In this document: one piece after another, positions 34,174-41,794 of the stretch
Numbering within the stretch: the stretch's first letter is position 1
Layout of the letters: every line of letters starts with the position of its first letter
DNA from: Streptomyces sp. cg36
GTDB lineage: Bacteria; Actinomycetota; Actinomycetes; Streptomycetales; Streptomycetaceae
Direction of reading: 5' to 3'
Assembly: GCF_041080675.1 (NCBI RefSeq)
Contig: NZ_CP163520.1
Location: 1,364,001 to 1,428,000 of the forward strand
DNA length: 64,000 bases
Position numbers and translations under genes: made by a program
Notes under the pieces: generated by a model
The model's database searches: none
Told to the model about the DNA's origin: nothing
The model's input: only the letters and a program-made list of their open reading frames with translations

Positions 34174-35817
34174 ATGTCAACCTCATCCACGTCCTCGACG
34201 CACCTCAGCTGCTCGGACCTCTCCTTCACCTGGGCCGACGGCACGGCTCTCTTCGACGGCCTCCACCTGGCCGTCGGCCCCGGCCGCACCGGACTGATCG
34301 GCCTCAACGGGTCCGGCAAGTCCACCCTGTTGCGGCTGCTCGCCGGTGAACTCCGGCCCTCCGACGGCCGGATCAACGTGGCGGGCGAGATCGGATACCT
34401 GCCGCAGAACATCACCCTGGCCACCGGCGCCCGGGTCGACCAGGCGCTCGGCATCGACCGCGTCCGCGCCGCGCTGCACGCCATCGAGGCGGGCGACGTC
34501 CGCGAGGAGCACTTCACGGCGGTCGGCGACGACTGGGACGTGGAGGAGCGGGCCCATGCCGCGCTCGGCCAGCTCGGCCTCGCCTCCATCGGCCTCGACC
34601 GGACCGTCGGCGAGCTGTCCGGCGGCGAGTCGGTGCTGCTGCGCCTGGCCGCGCTGCTGCTGCGCCGCCCGGACGTCCTGCTGCTCGACGAGCCGACCAA
34701 CAACCTCGACCTGTTCGCGCGCCGACGGCTGTACGAGGCGGTCGAGGGCTGGTCGAAGGCGATGCTCGTGGTCAGCCACGACCGCGAACTCCTGGACCGG
34801 GTCGACCAGATCGCCGATCTGCACGACGGCGGGATCACCTGGTTCGGCGGCAACTTCTCGATGTACGAGGAGGCGCTCGCCGTGGAGCAGGAGGCGGCCG
34901 GGCGGATGGTGCGCAACGCCGAGGCGGACGTACAGCGCCAGAAGCGCGAACTCGCGGACGCCCACGTCAAGTTGGCGCGGCGCAGGCGGTTCGGGCAGAA
35001 GAGCTACGACAACAAGCGGGTGCCGAAGATCATCGCGAATGCGCGCCGGAGCGAGGCGCAGGTGTCGGCGGGCAAGCACCGCGCGCTCCAGACCGAACGC
35101 CTCGCCCAGGCCCGGGAGCGGCTGGACGAGGCGGTGGAGGCGGTCCGCGACGACGACGAGATCAGGGTGGAGCTCCCCCGCACCCAGGTCCCGCCGGGCC
35201 GCGGCGTGCTCACCCTGCGCGAGCTCCACCTCCCCCACGCCGACGGCCCGTTGGGCAGTCTGGAGATCCGGGGTCCGGAGCGGATCGCCCTGGTGGGGCG
35301 CAACGGCGCGGGCAAGACGACGCTGCTGCGCACCCTCGCCGGGCAGCTGGCGCCGGTGGCGGGCGAGGCGGAGGCGCAGGTGCCGCTGCGGTTCCTGCCG
35401 CAGCGTCTCGACGTCCTGGACGACCGGCTGAGCGTGGCGCAGAACGTGGCGCGCTACGCGCCGGGCGCCACCGACAACGCGATCCGGGCGCGGCTGGCCC
35501 GGTTCCTGTTCCGGGGCGCCCGCGCCGACCGCCCGGCGGGCACGCTCTCGGGCGGCGAGCGCTTCCGCGCCTCGCTGGCGGCCCTGCTGCTCGCCGAGCC
35601 CGCCCCGCAGCTCCTGATGCTGGACGAGCCGACCAACAACCTGGACATGGCGAGCGTGCGCCGGCTCACCGAGGCGCTGACCGCCTTCGAGGGGGCGCTG
35701 ATCGTGGCGGGCCACGACATCCCGTTCCTGAAGTCGATCGGGGTGACCCGATGGCTGGTGCTGGACGGCGGCGCGCTGCGCGACGGGAGCGCGGAGGAGG
35801 TGGAGGGCTGGGGCTGA
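34174..35817 (+). CDS. ABC-F family ATPase, antibiotic-resistance type
   Basis: A 547-residue twin-cassette ATPase without membrane domains. Cassette 1 has GLNGSGKST, LSGGESVLL and LLDEPTNNLDL. Cassette 2 has GRNGAGKTT, LSGGERFRA and MLDEPTNNLDM. The interdomain region (about 235-325) is long and basic (RRRRFGQKSYDNKRVPKII), as in ABC-F proteins that displace macrolides, lincosamides or pleuromutilins from the ribosome. It differs in sequence from the other ABC-F gene at 10.7-12.3 kb. The ATG at 34174 has GGGAG at six bases, but that site is locked in a hairpin. An in-frame GTG at 34054 lies inside the leader and is rejected. The drug class is not predictable from sequence. Confidence 0.9.
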   Translation: MSTSSTSSTHLSCSDLSFTWADGTALFDGLHLAVGPGRTGLIGLNGSGKSTLLRLLAGELRPSDGRINVAGEIGYLPQNITLATGARVDQALGIDRVRAALHAIEAGDVREEHFTAVGDDWDVEERAHAALGQLGLASIGLDRTVGELSGGESVLLRLAALLLRRPDVLLLDEPTNNLDLFARRRLYEAVEGWSKAMLVVSHDRELLDRVDQIADLHDGGITWFGGNFSMYEEALAVEQEAAGRMVRNAEADVQRQKRELADAHVKLARRRRFGQKSYDNKRVPKIIANARRSEAQVSAGKHRALQTERLAQARERLDEAVEAVRDDDEIRVELPRTQVPPGRGVLTLRELHLPHADGPLGSLEIRGPERIALVGRNGAGKTTLLRTLAGQLAPVAGEAEAQVPLRFLPQRLDVLDDRLSVAQNVARYAPGATDNAIRARLARFLFRGARADRPAGTLSGGERFRASLAALLLAEPAPQLLMLDEPTNNLDMASVRRLTEALTAFEGALIVAGHDIPFLKSIGVTRWLVLDGGALRDGSAEEVEGWG

Positions 35818-35978
35818 GGCGGGAGCGGTGAGGGGTGAGGGACGGGGATGAGGGGGGTTCCGAACGGAGTGCGCCATTCGGAACTTGAGGCTCCGGGAAC
35901 GGCTGCCACCTGCGGACATCACGGAGGGTAGCCGGCTCGGAGGAGGGCGGGACTTGGCTGGGGCTTACCACGCGCTTA

Positions 35979-36011
35979 ACCTACGGTCTCGTAACCTACG
36001 TAGCCGTAGGT
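35979..36011 (+). promoter_or_regulatory. Triple half-site operator upstream of the desaturase gene
   Basis: ACCTACG occurs at 35979-35985 and 35994-36000, and its complement CGTAGGT at 36005-36011. The last two form a perfect 7-bp dyad around TAGC. The block ends 33 bases before the start codon and resembles TetR-type lipid-regulator operators. Confidence 0.55.
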
Positions 36012-36044
36012 ACCCGTCCCCTCCCCGTCCCCTGGAGCACACCC

Positions 36045-37019
36045 GTGACGATCACCTCTCCCCACCTCGGCAGTTCGGCAGCGTGGACCGACGCCCGACT
36101 GCTGTACGCGCTGGAGGAGGTCGTCGAGAAGGAGCTCAACCGGCATCTCAAGGTGGCCAAGGACTGGATGCCGCACGACTACGTGCCGTGGTCGGACGCG
36201 CGCAACTTCCCCGGGCTCTTCGAGGACGGCGAGGCATGGGAGCCGCAGCAGTCCAAGGTCACCGACATAGGCAAGATCGCGCTCGTGGTGAACCTGCTGA
36301 CCGAGGACAACCTCCCCAGCTACCACCACGAGATCGCCAGCCTCTTCGGCCGCGACGGCGCCTGGGGCACCTGGGTGCACCGCTGGACCGCCGAGGAGGG
36401 CCGGCACGGCATCGTGATGCGCGACTACCTGCTGGCCTCGCGCGCCGTCGACCCGGACAAGCTGGAGCAGTTCCGGATGGCGCACATGTCGGAGGGCTTC
36501 GAGTCGGACAACCGCCACTCGATGCTCCACTCGGTCGCCTACGTCGCCTTCCAGGAGCTCGCGACCCGCATCTCGCACCGCAACACCGGCCACCAGTCGG
36601 GCGACCCGGTCTGCGACCGCATGCTGGCGCGCATCGCGACCGACGAGAACCTGCACATGGTCTTCTACCGCAACCTGCTGGGAGCGGCCTTCGAGCTCGC
36701 CCCCGACCTCACCATGCAGGCGGTGCGCGACGTGGTCGTGGGCTTCCGGATGCCCGGCCACGGCATGCCGGGCTTCGAGCGGGCCGCGGCCCAGATGGCG
36801 ATCGGCGAGATCTACAACCTGCGCATCCACCACGACGACGTGCTCCAGCCGGTGCTGCGCTTCCTGAAGGTCATGGACATCGACGGGCTGGGCCCGGACG
36901 GTCTGCGCGCACAGGAGGAGCTGGGCCTCTACATGGGCGGGCTCGACTCCGAGGCCGCCAAGTTCGACGAGAAGCTGGCCGCCCGCAGGGCCCGGATGGT
37001 GGCGCGCGGCAAGGCGTGA
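36045..37019 (+). CDS. Acyl-ACP desaturase (ferritin-like di-iron)
   Basis: A 324-residue soluble desaturase of the DesA/FA_desaturase_2 family. The di-iron ligands sit in paired helices: the first half near ELNRHLKVAKDWMPHDYVPW and WTAEEGRHGIVMRDYL (ExxH), and the second half in IATDENLHMVFYRNLL (ExxH). These enzymes insert a double bond into acyl chains bound to ACP, using ferredoxin electrons and O2, and set membrane unsaturation. The protein is cytoplasmic. The start is GTG at 36045. The upstream gap holds a three-half-site operator, so expression is probably tied to lipid status. It ends before a terminator shared with the convergent WhiB-type gene. Confidence 0.93.
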   Translation: MTITSPHLGSSAAWTDARLLYALEEVVEKELNRHLKVAKDWMPHDYVPWSDARNFPGLFEDGEAWEPQQSKVTDIGKIALVVNLLTEDNLPSYHHEIASLFGRDGAWGTWVHRWTAEEGRHGIVMRDYLLASRAVDPDKLEQFRMAHMSEGFESDNRHSMLHSVAYVAFQELATRISHRNTGHQSGDPVCDRMLARIATDENLHMVFYRNLLGAAFELAPDLTMQAVRDVVVGFRMPGHGMPGFERAAAQMAIGEIYNLRIHHDDVLQPVLRFLKVMDIDGLGPDGLRAQEELGLYMGGLDSEAAKFDEKLAARRARMVARGKA

Positions 37020-37081
37020 CGGCGCCGGGGCGCGGACGCGCGGCCCGCCCCCGAACCGGGCGCGCGCGTCCGCCGGCGGAA

Positions 37082-37106
37082 CCCGGCCGTTCCTGAAGCG
37101 GCCGGG
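37082..37106. terminator. Bidirectional terminator
   Basis: CCCGGCCG (37082-37089) and CGGCCGGG (37099-37106) form a perfect 8-bp stem with a 9-base loop between the convergent desaturase and whiB-type genes. Confidence 0.6.
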
Positions 37107-37144
37107 CTCGTGGCTCTGCCGGACGGGACCTCCCAGCGGGAGGT

Positions 37145-37402
37145 TCAGCCCCGGCGGCGCTGGAGCTGCAGTCTCTCCTGCTCGGAGAGGCCGCCCCAGA
37201 CGCCGAACCGCTCGTCGTTCGCCAGCGCGTACTCAAGGCACGCCTGCCGTCCCTCACAGCTGCCGCAGAGCTGCTTGGCCTCCCGCGTCGAGCTCCCGGG
37301 GGCGGGGAAGAAGAACTCCGGCCCCGCCTGGGCGCACAGCGCGGTCTCCTGCCAGGCCAGTTCGTGCCCGGCGATGGTGGTGTTGATCGACATGCCGACC
37401 AT
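37145..37402 (-). CDS. WhiB-family [4Fe-4S] transcriptional regulator
   Basis: An 85-residue WhiB-like protein. Four cysteines at residues 23, 46, 49 and 55 (C-x22-C-x2-C-x5-C) form the iron-sulfur ligand set. The turn motif GVWGG is at 67-71, followed by a basic tail QRRRG for DNA contact. Wbl proteins act with the principal sigma factor to control development, redox response or antibiotic resistance. This is not obviously WblC/WhiB7, because it lacks that branch's AT-hook-like tail. The start is ATG at 37402 or, three codons later, 37393. It is divergent from the IclR-type gene, with a 265-bp gap containing a small palindrome. Confidence 0.93.
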   Translation of the reverse strand: MVGMSINTTIAGHELAWQETALCAQAGPEFFFPAPGSSTREAKQLCGSCEGRQACLEYALANDERFGVWGGLSEQERLQLQRRRG

Positions 37403-37439
37403 GCTGGCGGGCCCGGATCAACGTCCCATCAATGATCGT

Positions 37440-37452
37440 TGAACGCCGTTCA
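37440..37452 (-). promoter_or_regulatory. Palindrome upstream of the whiB-type gene
   Basis: TGAACG-C-CGTTCA is a perfect 13-bp palindrome, 38 bases upstream of the whiB-type start, next to a second weaker repeat (TCAACG / CGTTGA, 37419-37442). The rest of the 265-bp gap (37453-37667) has no further structure I can support. Confidence 0.35.
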
Positions 37453-37667
37453 CCGCCCGCGTCAAGCGATCACCGGACCGGTCTTCCCTTTGGCCGGTTA
37501 CGGTCGCCGCGCGCGTGCGCCCGCCCCCGGCTCCCCCGCCCCGCAACGGCCCCCGGACACCCGCGCCCAGACGATTTCGGCCACCCATGTGGCCGCCCCG
37601 GGAGGGCACTTGCCCCGGTCGTAGTGTGGAGCCCTCCGTCGATCACGACCCGGGCAGGGAGTCGAAC

Positions 37668-38405
37668 ATGAGCGAGGCCGCCACCGTGCGGACACCGACC
37701 GGCGCGCAGGCGGTGCAGCGCGCCCTGGAGGTGCTGCACGCCTTCCACGACAACGGTCCGGATCTGAGCGCCTCCGACCTCTCCCGGCGCCTCGGCTTAC
37801 CCGTCTCCACCGCGCACCGGCTGGCCCGCACCCTGGTCGGCGCGGGCTTCCTGGAGCAGGACCCGCACACCGCGCGCTACCGGCTCGGCCCCGCCATGAC
37901 CGAGCTCGGCCGCCTCTCCTACCACCAGCGCGGGCTCCATCTGGCCGCGCCGGAGCTGGCCGACCTGGCCGCGCGCACCGGGGCCCGCGCCGATCTCGCC
38001 CTGCGCAGCGGCCCGCACGCGGTGACCGTGGCGGGCGGCCCGGTGCCGCCGCTGGCCGGGCTGCGCCGCCCGCTGCGCTCGACCGCGCCCGGCCGGGTGC
38101 TGCTGGCCTGGCCCAAGCCCGGTGAACCGGCCGCCCCGGACCGGGAGTCGGCGGACGTACGGGCCGACGGCTTCGCGCGCGACGAGGGCGAGAGCGCCGC
38201 CGGGACCGAGTACGGGCTGCGCACGCTGGCCGTGCCCGTGCTCGACCGCTCGGGCCACGCCCGCTTCGCGCTGTCGCTGCGGGCCGCGCCCGCCGTGCTG
38301 GGCGACGAGCGCCTGGGCTGGTTCCTGGCCCGCGCCCGCGCCTGTGCGCAGGCCCTGGAGATCCTGCTGCTGCCCCCGGCGGAGCGCCGCCCGCCCGGCC
38401 CGTGA
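37668..38405 (+). CDS. IclR-family regulator with a TTA codon
   Basis: A 245-residue IclR-type protein. The winged helix-turn-helix at about 12-75 reads AVQRALEVLHAFHDNGPDLS and then LGLPVSTAHRLARTLVGAGF. The effector domain follows (YRLGPAMTELGRLSY; GRVLLAWPKP) but is ~15-20 residues shorter than usual. Leu44, inside the DNA-binding helix pair, is encoded by TTA at 37797-37799, the only in-frame TTA I found in this window. In Streptomyces this codon needs the developmentally controlled bldA tRNA, so the protein is probably made late. The start is ATG at 37668 with AGGGAG upstream. Confidence 0.9.
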   Translation: MSEAATVRTPTGAQAVQRALEVLHAFHDNGPDLSASDLSRRLGLPVSTAHRLARTLVGAGFLEQDPHTARYRLGPAMTELGRLSYHQRGLHLAAPELADLAARTGARADLALRSGPHAVTVAGGPVPPLAGLRRPLRSTAPGRVLLAWPKPGEPAAPDRESADVRADGFARDEGESAAGTEYGLRTLAVPVLDRSGHARFALSLRAAPAVLGDERLGWFLARARACAQALEILLLPPAERRPPGP

Positions 38406-38466
38406 CGACCGGCCGCGCTGCCCGGCCCCGGTCTCAGCCGTCCCCGCCGGGCCCGCCCTTTCCGCC

Positions 38467-39522
38467 CTACTCCTGCCCCTGGTCCTGCTCCTTCTCCTGC
38501 TCCTTCTCCTTCTTCGCCCGGCTCGGCTGCACGCGCTTGGGCTCGCCCGGCATCTTGGGGTAGTCCGGCGGGTAGGGCAGGTCGCCGAGTTCGTGCTCGT
38601 GCTCGTCGCGGGCGGCGAGTTCGAGCAGCGGCTCCAGACCGAAGGCGTGGTCCTCCATGTCCGCGTGGACGTCGCCCGCCTCCGCGTACCGCGCGGGCAT
38701 CGTCTTCAGGTCGAAGTCCTGGGGGTGCGCGTCGTCCAGCTCCTCCCAGCGCAGCGGCGCCGAGACCGGGGCGTGCGGCTTGGGGCGCACCGAGTAGGCG
38801 GAGGCGATGGTGCGGTCGCGGGCGGTCTGGTTGTAGTCGACGAAGATCCGCTCGCCGCGCTCCTCCTTCCACCAGGCGGTGGTGACCCGGCCCGCCATGC
38901 GCCGCTCCAGCTCGCGGCCGATGGCGATGGCGCAGCGGCGCACCTCGGTGAAGGTCCAGCGGGGCTCGATCGGCACGAACACGTGGATGCCGCGCCCGCC
39001 GGACGTCTTGGGCCAGCCCCGGATGCCGAACTCGTCGAGCAGGGCGCGCAGTTCGTGGGCGACCGGCACCGCGTCGTCGAAGTCGGTGCCGGGCTGGGGG
39101 TCGAGGTCGATCCGCAGCTCGTCGGGGTGGTCGGTGGCCGCGCGCCGGACCGGCCAGGGGTGGAAGGTGAGACAGCCCAGGTTGGCGGCCCACAGCACGG
39201 CGGCGGGTCCGGCCGGGCAGATCTCGTCGGCGTGGCGCCCGCTGGGGAAGGAGATCCGCGCGGTGGGGATCCACTCGGGCAGGTTCTTCGGGGCGCGCTT
39301 CTGGAAGAAGGACTCGCCGTCCACGCCGTCGGGATAGCGCTCCAGGGTGGTCGGCCGGTCGCGCAGGGCGCGGGCGATCCCGTCGGCGACGGCCAGGTAG
39401 TACGCGGCCACGTCCAGCTTGGTGTAGCCGCGCTCCGGAAAGTACACCTTGTGCGGGTTGGAGAGCCGGACGGTCCGTCCGGCCACCTCCAGCTCGACGG
39501 CCTCGCCCTTGCTGGTGCCCAT
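38467..39522 (-). CDS. ligD: LigD-type DNA polymerase/primase (NHEJ)
   Basis: A 351-residue stand-alone polymerase domain of the LigD family (archaeo-eukaryotic primase fold). The catalytic acidic pair is Asp139-x-Asp141 in ELRIDLDPQPG. Other marks are GVDGESFFQKRAPKN, KTSGGRGIHVFVPI and VDYNQTARDRTIASAYSVRP. In bacterial non-homologous end joining this domain fills gaps, preferring ribonucleotides. It lacks ligase and nuclease domains, which in many bacteria are fused. The C-terminus ends in a Lys/Glu/Gln tail (KKEKEQEKEQDQGQE). The start is ATG at 39522; the earlier in-frame start at 39609 would run into the divergent ligase gene. Ku is not in the window. Confidence 0.92.
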   Translation of the reverse strand: MGTSKGEAVELEVAGRTVRLSNPHKVYFPERGYTKLDVAAYYLAVADGIARALRDRPTTLERYPDGVDGESFFQKRAPKNLPEWIPTARISFPSGRHADEICPAGPAAVLWAANLGCLTFHPWPVRRAATDHPDELRIDLDPQPGTDFDDAVPVAHELRALLDEFGIRGWPKTSGGRGIHVFVPIEPRWTFTEVRRCAIAIGRELERRMAGRVTTAWWKEERGERIFVDYNQTARDRTIASAYSVRPKPHAPVSAPLRWEELDDAHPQDFDLKTMPARYAEAGDVHADMEDHAFGLEPLLELAARDEHEHELGDLPYPPDYPKMPGEPKRVQPSRAKKEKEQEKEQDQGQE

Positions 39523-39587
39523 GCAGGCCACGGTAGGCGGGCGCCGCAAATGGCGCATATCGGCCCGTACCGGTGAGAATCCAAGAC

Positions 39588-40658
39588 ATGGATCTGCCGG
39601 TGATGCCACCCCTGAAACCGATGCTCGCCAAGTCCGTCGCCAAGATCCCGCCCGGGATGCAGTACGAGGCGAAGTGGGACGGGTTCCGGGCGATCGTGCA
39701 CCGCGACGGCGCCGAGATCGTCATCGGCAGCCGCAACGGCAAGCCGCTGACCCGCTACTTCCCCGAGCTGGCCGGGGCGCTCGCCGAGCGGCTGCCGCCG
39801 CGCTGCGTGCTGGACGGCGAGATCGTGATCGTGCACGGGGGCCGCCTCGACTTCGACCGGCTCACCGAGCGCATCCACCCGGCCGCCTCCCGGGTGAGAC
39901 TGCTCGCCGAGCAGACCCCGGCCAGCTTCGTCGCCTTCGACCTGCTGGCCCTGGCGGACGCGTCGCTGCTCGACACCCCGCTGGCCGAGCGCCGGGCGGC
40001 CCTGGCCCGGGTGCTGGCGGGCGTGACGCCCCCGGTGCACCTGGCCCCGGCCACCACGGACATCGAGGAGGCCCGGGAGTGGTTCGACCGCTACGAGGGC
40101 GCCGGGCTCGACGGGGTGGTGGCCAAGCCCCTGGACCTGCGCTACCGGCCCGACGCCCGGCTGATGTACAAGATCAAGCACGAGCGCACGGCCGACGCCG
40201 TGGTCGCGGGCTACCGCTTCCACAAGAGCGGGCCGGTGATCGGATCGCTGCTCCTCGGTCTGTACGACGACACGGGCGCCCTCCAGCACGTGGGCGTCTG
40301 CGCGGCCTTCCCGATGAAGCGCCGGGCCGAGCTCGTGGAGGAGCTGGCGCCGCTCCTGATGGACGACCCCGTCGGCGGCGGGCACCCGTGGGCCGCCTGG
40401 CTGGAGGCCGCCGCCCACGAGGGTGCCCGGCTGCCGGGCGCGCAGAGCCGCTGGACCGGCAAGAAGGACCTGTCCTGGGTGGCGCTGCGCCCGGAGCGGG
40501 TGTGCGAGGTGGCGTACGACCACATGGAGGGCGACCGCTTCCGGCACACCGCCCAGTTCCGCCGCTGGCGCCCGGACCGCGACCCCGGCGGCTGTACGTA
40601 CGCCCAGCTGGAGGAGCCGGTCGGCTACGACCTGTCCGAGGTCCTGTCCGGCGGCTGA
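39588..40658 (+). CDS. ATP-dependent DNA ligase (LigC/LigD-ligase type)
   Basis: A 356-residue ATP-dependent ligase. The adenylated lysine is Lys29 in YEAKWDGFRAIV (motif KxDG). LDGEIVI and FVAFDLLA give motifs III-IIIa, EGAGLDGVVAKPLDLRYRP is motif IV, and MYKIKHERTADAVVAGYRFH holds motif V. An OB-fold follows (SWVALRPERVCEVAYDHMEG). It seals breaks, presumably with the LigD-type polymerase encoded 65 bases away on the other strand; together they rebuild the polymerase and ligase functions of a full LigD. I prefer ATG at 39588; an in-frame GTG at 39573 is possible. Confidence 0.93.
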   Translation: MDLPVMPPLKPMLAKSVAKIPPGMQYEAKWDGFRAIVHRDGAEIVIGSRNGKPLTRYFPELAGALAERLPPRCVLDGEIVIVHGGRLDFDRLTERIHPAASRVRLLAEQTPASFVAFDLLALADASLLDTPLAERRAALARVLAGVTPPVHLAPATTDIEEAREWFDRYEGAGLDGVVAKPLDLRYRPDARLMYKIKHERTADAVVAGYRFHKSGPVIGSLLLGLYDDTGALQHVGVCAAFPMKRRAELVEELAPLLMDDPVGGGHPWAAWLEAAAHEGARLPGAQSRWTGKKDLSWVALRPERVCEVAYDHMEGDRFRHTAQFRRWRPDRDPGGCTYAQLEEPVGYDLSEVLSGG

Positions 40659-40660
40659 CC

Positions 40661-40730
40661 GGGGCACGGGAGGCGCGCGGACCGGAGTGCCGGGAGGCGG
40701 TCGGACCGGGGTGCGGGAGGCGCGTGGGCC
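40661..40730. repeat. Three imperfect ~23-bp tandem repeats
   Basis: Units at 40661-40683, 40684-40707 and 40708-40730 share a GTGC(C)GGGAGGCG core followed by a GG(A/G)CC end. They fill the whole gap between the ligase gene and the convergent methyltransferase gene. No terminator is otherwise seen there. Confidence 0.55.
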
Positions 40731-40735
40731 GGCCC

Positions 40736-41794
40736 TCAGCCGTCGCGGCGGGCGATCACCCGGTACGCGTTGGCGAACCGCCCGCGCCGCACCAGCGGGT
40801 TCAGCAGCCGGTCCAGCCCGTACACCGCCAGCAGGAACGGCAGCGCCGCCCAGACCAGCGCCACCCGGGCGGCCCGCGCGCCGCGCCCCGGGCGGCCGGC
40901 GCGCCAGGGCGCGTCGTCGCGCGGCAGCAGCCGGTCGAACAGGAACCAGGCCGCGCAGACCAGGTCCGCCGGGATGTGGGCGTCCCGCCGCTCGGCCACC
41001 ACCACCGTGAAGCCGAGGCTGCGCAGCCGCCGGCACAGGTTGCGCCTCGGGATCATGTTCAGGTGCTGCGGCTGGAACCAGGGCAGCCAGTACCGGCCGA
41101 GCAGCCGTCCCGAGAGCGACTCGGGGTCCGGGACCTCGATCAGCAGGTGCCCGCCGGGCGCCAACGCGGCGTGGGCGGCGACGAGTTCGCCGTGCGGGTC
41201 GGGGGTGTGCTCCAGGTAGTGGAACATGCTGACCACGTCGTAGCGGCCCGCCATGCCCTGTGCGAGCTCGGTGAACAGACCCCGGTACGCCTGCTCGATC
41301 CGGCCCTCCTTGGCCGCGAGCTCGACGCCCTCCCCCAGGTCCAGGCCGTCGAACGCGGTGTCCGGCAGCTCTTCGCGGGCGGTGGCGCAGAAGTGGCCGA
41401 GCGAGGTGCCGACGTCCAGCCAGCGCCGTGGCCGCGCCAGGCGCCGCAGCGCACGGGCGCTGGCCCGGAACCGCTTCCGGCTGCCGCTTCCCTCGAACAT
41501 CTTGGCCGTCGTCTCGGCGCCGAGGCCGTCGTAGAAGTCCCGGTAGTAGAAGTCCAGGCCGTCCTGGCTCAGCCGGGGGTTCTGGAAGACGTGGCCGCAA
41601 CCGGTGCACTCGTCCAGGACGAACTCCCCCGGCTTGCCCTGGATGAGGTCCGTGGTGCGCAGCTTGCGCCGCAGCCCCGGGCCCAGGCACCAGGGGCAGT
41701 CGGTGCGCGGCGGCAGGAAGAACCGTCCGGTGCCCCGGGCCAGCTCCTCCCGGTAGGCCGGGCGGAGCTCGGCGATCCGTTCACTGTCCGGCAT
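40736..41794 (-). CDS. Class I SAM-dependent methyltransferase with N-terminal zinc-binding motif
   Basis: A 352-residue protein. An N-terminal treble-clef-like site (DCPWCLGPG and ECTGCGHVFQNPRL, four cysteines near residues 33-66) precedes a class I methyltransferase core. The SAM loop is WLDVGTSLGHF, the acidic loop is FDGLDLGEGVEL, and YDVVSMFHYLEHTPDP with APGGHLLIEVPDPES completes the family pattern. The C-terminal ~40 residues are basic and hydrophobic (VALVWAALPFLLAVYGLDRL) and may touch the membrane. It is the last gene of the PKS operon and its start overlaps the glycosyltransferase gene by 14 bases, so it probably methylates the glycolipid product or its sugar (inference). Confidence 0.88.
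   Translation of the reverse strand: MPDSERIAELRPAYREELARGTGRFFLPPRTDCPWCLGPGLRRKLRTTDLIQGKPGEFVLDECTGCGHVFQNPRLSQDGLDFYYRDFYDGLGAETTAKMFEGSGSRKRFRASARALRRLARPRRWLDVGTSLGHFCATAREELPDTAFDGLDLGEGVELAAKEGRIEQAYRGLFTELAQGMAGRYDVVSMFHYLEHTPDPHGELVAAHAALAPGGHLLIEVPDPESLSGRLLGRYWLPWFQPQHLNMIPRRNLCRRLRSLGFTVVVAERRDAHIPADLVCAAWFLFDRLLPRDDAPWRAGRPGRGARAARVALVWAALPFLLAVYGLDRLLNPLVRRGRFANAYRVIARRDG

Noticed and set aside
37145..37402. Naming the WhiB-type gene as WblC/WhiB7, regulator of the nearby ABC-F gene
   Set aside because: The C-terminal tail lacks the AT-hook-like motif of WhiB7/WblC, so proximity alone does not support it.
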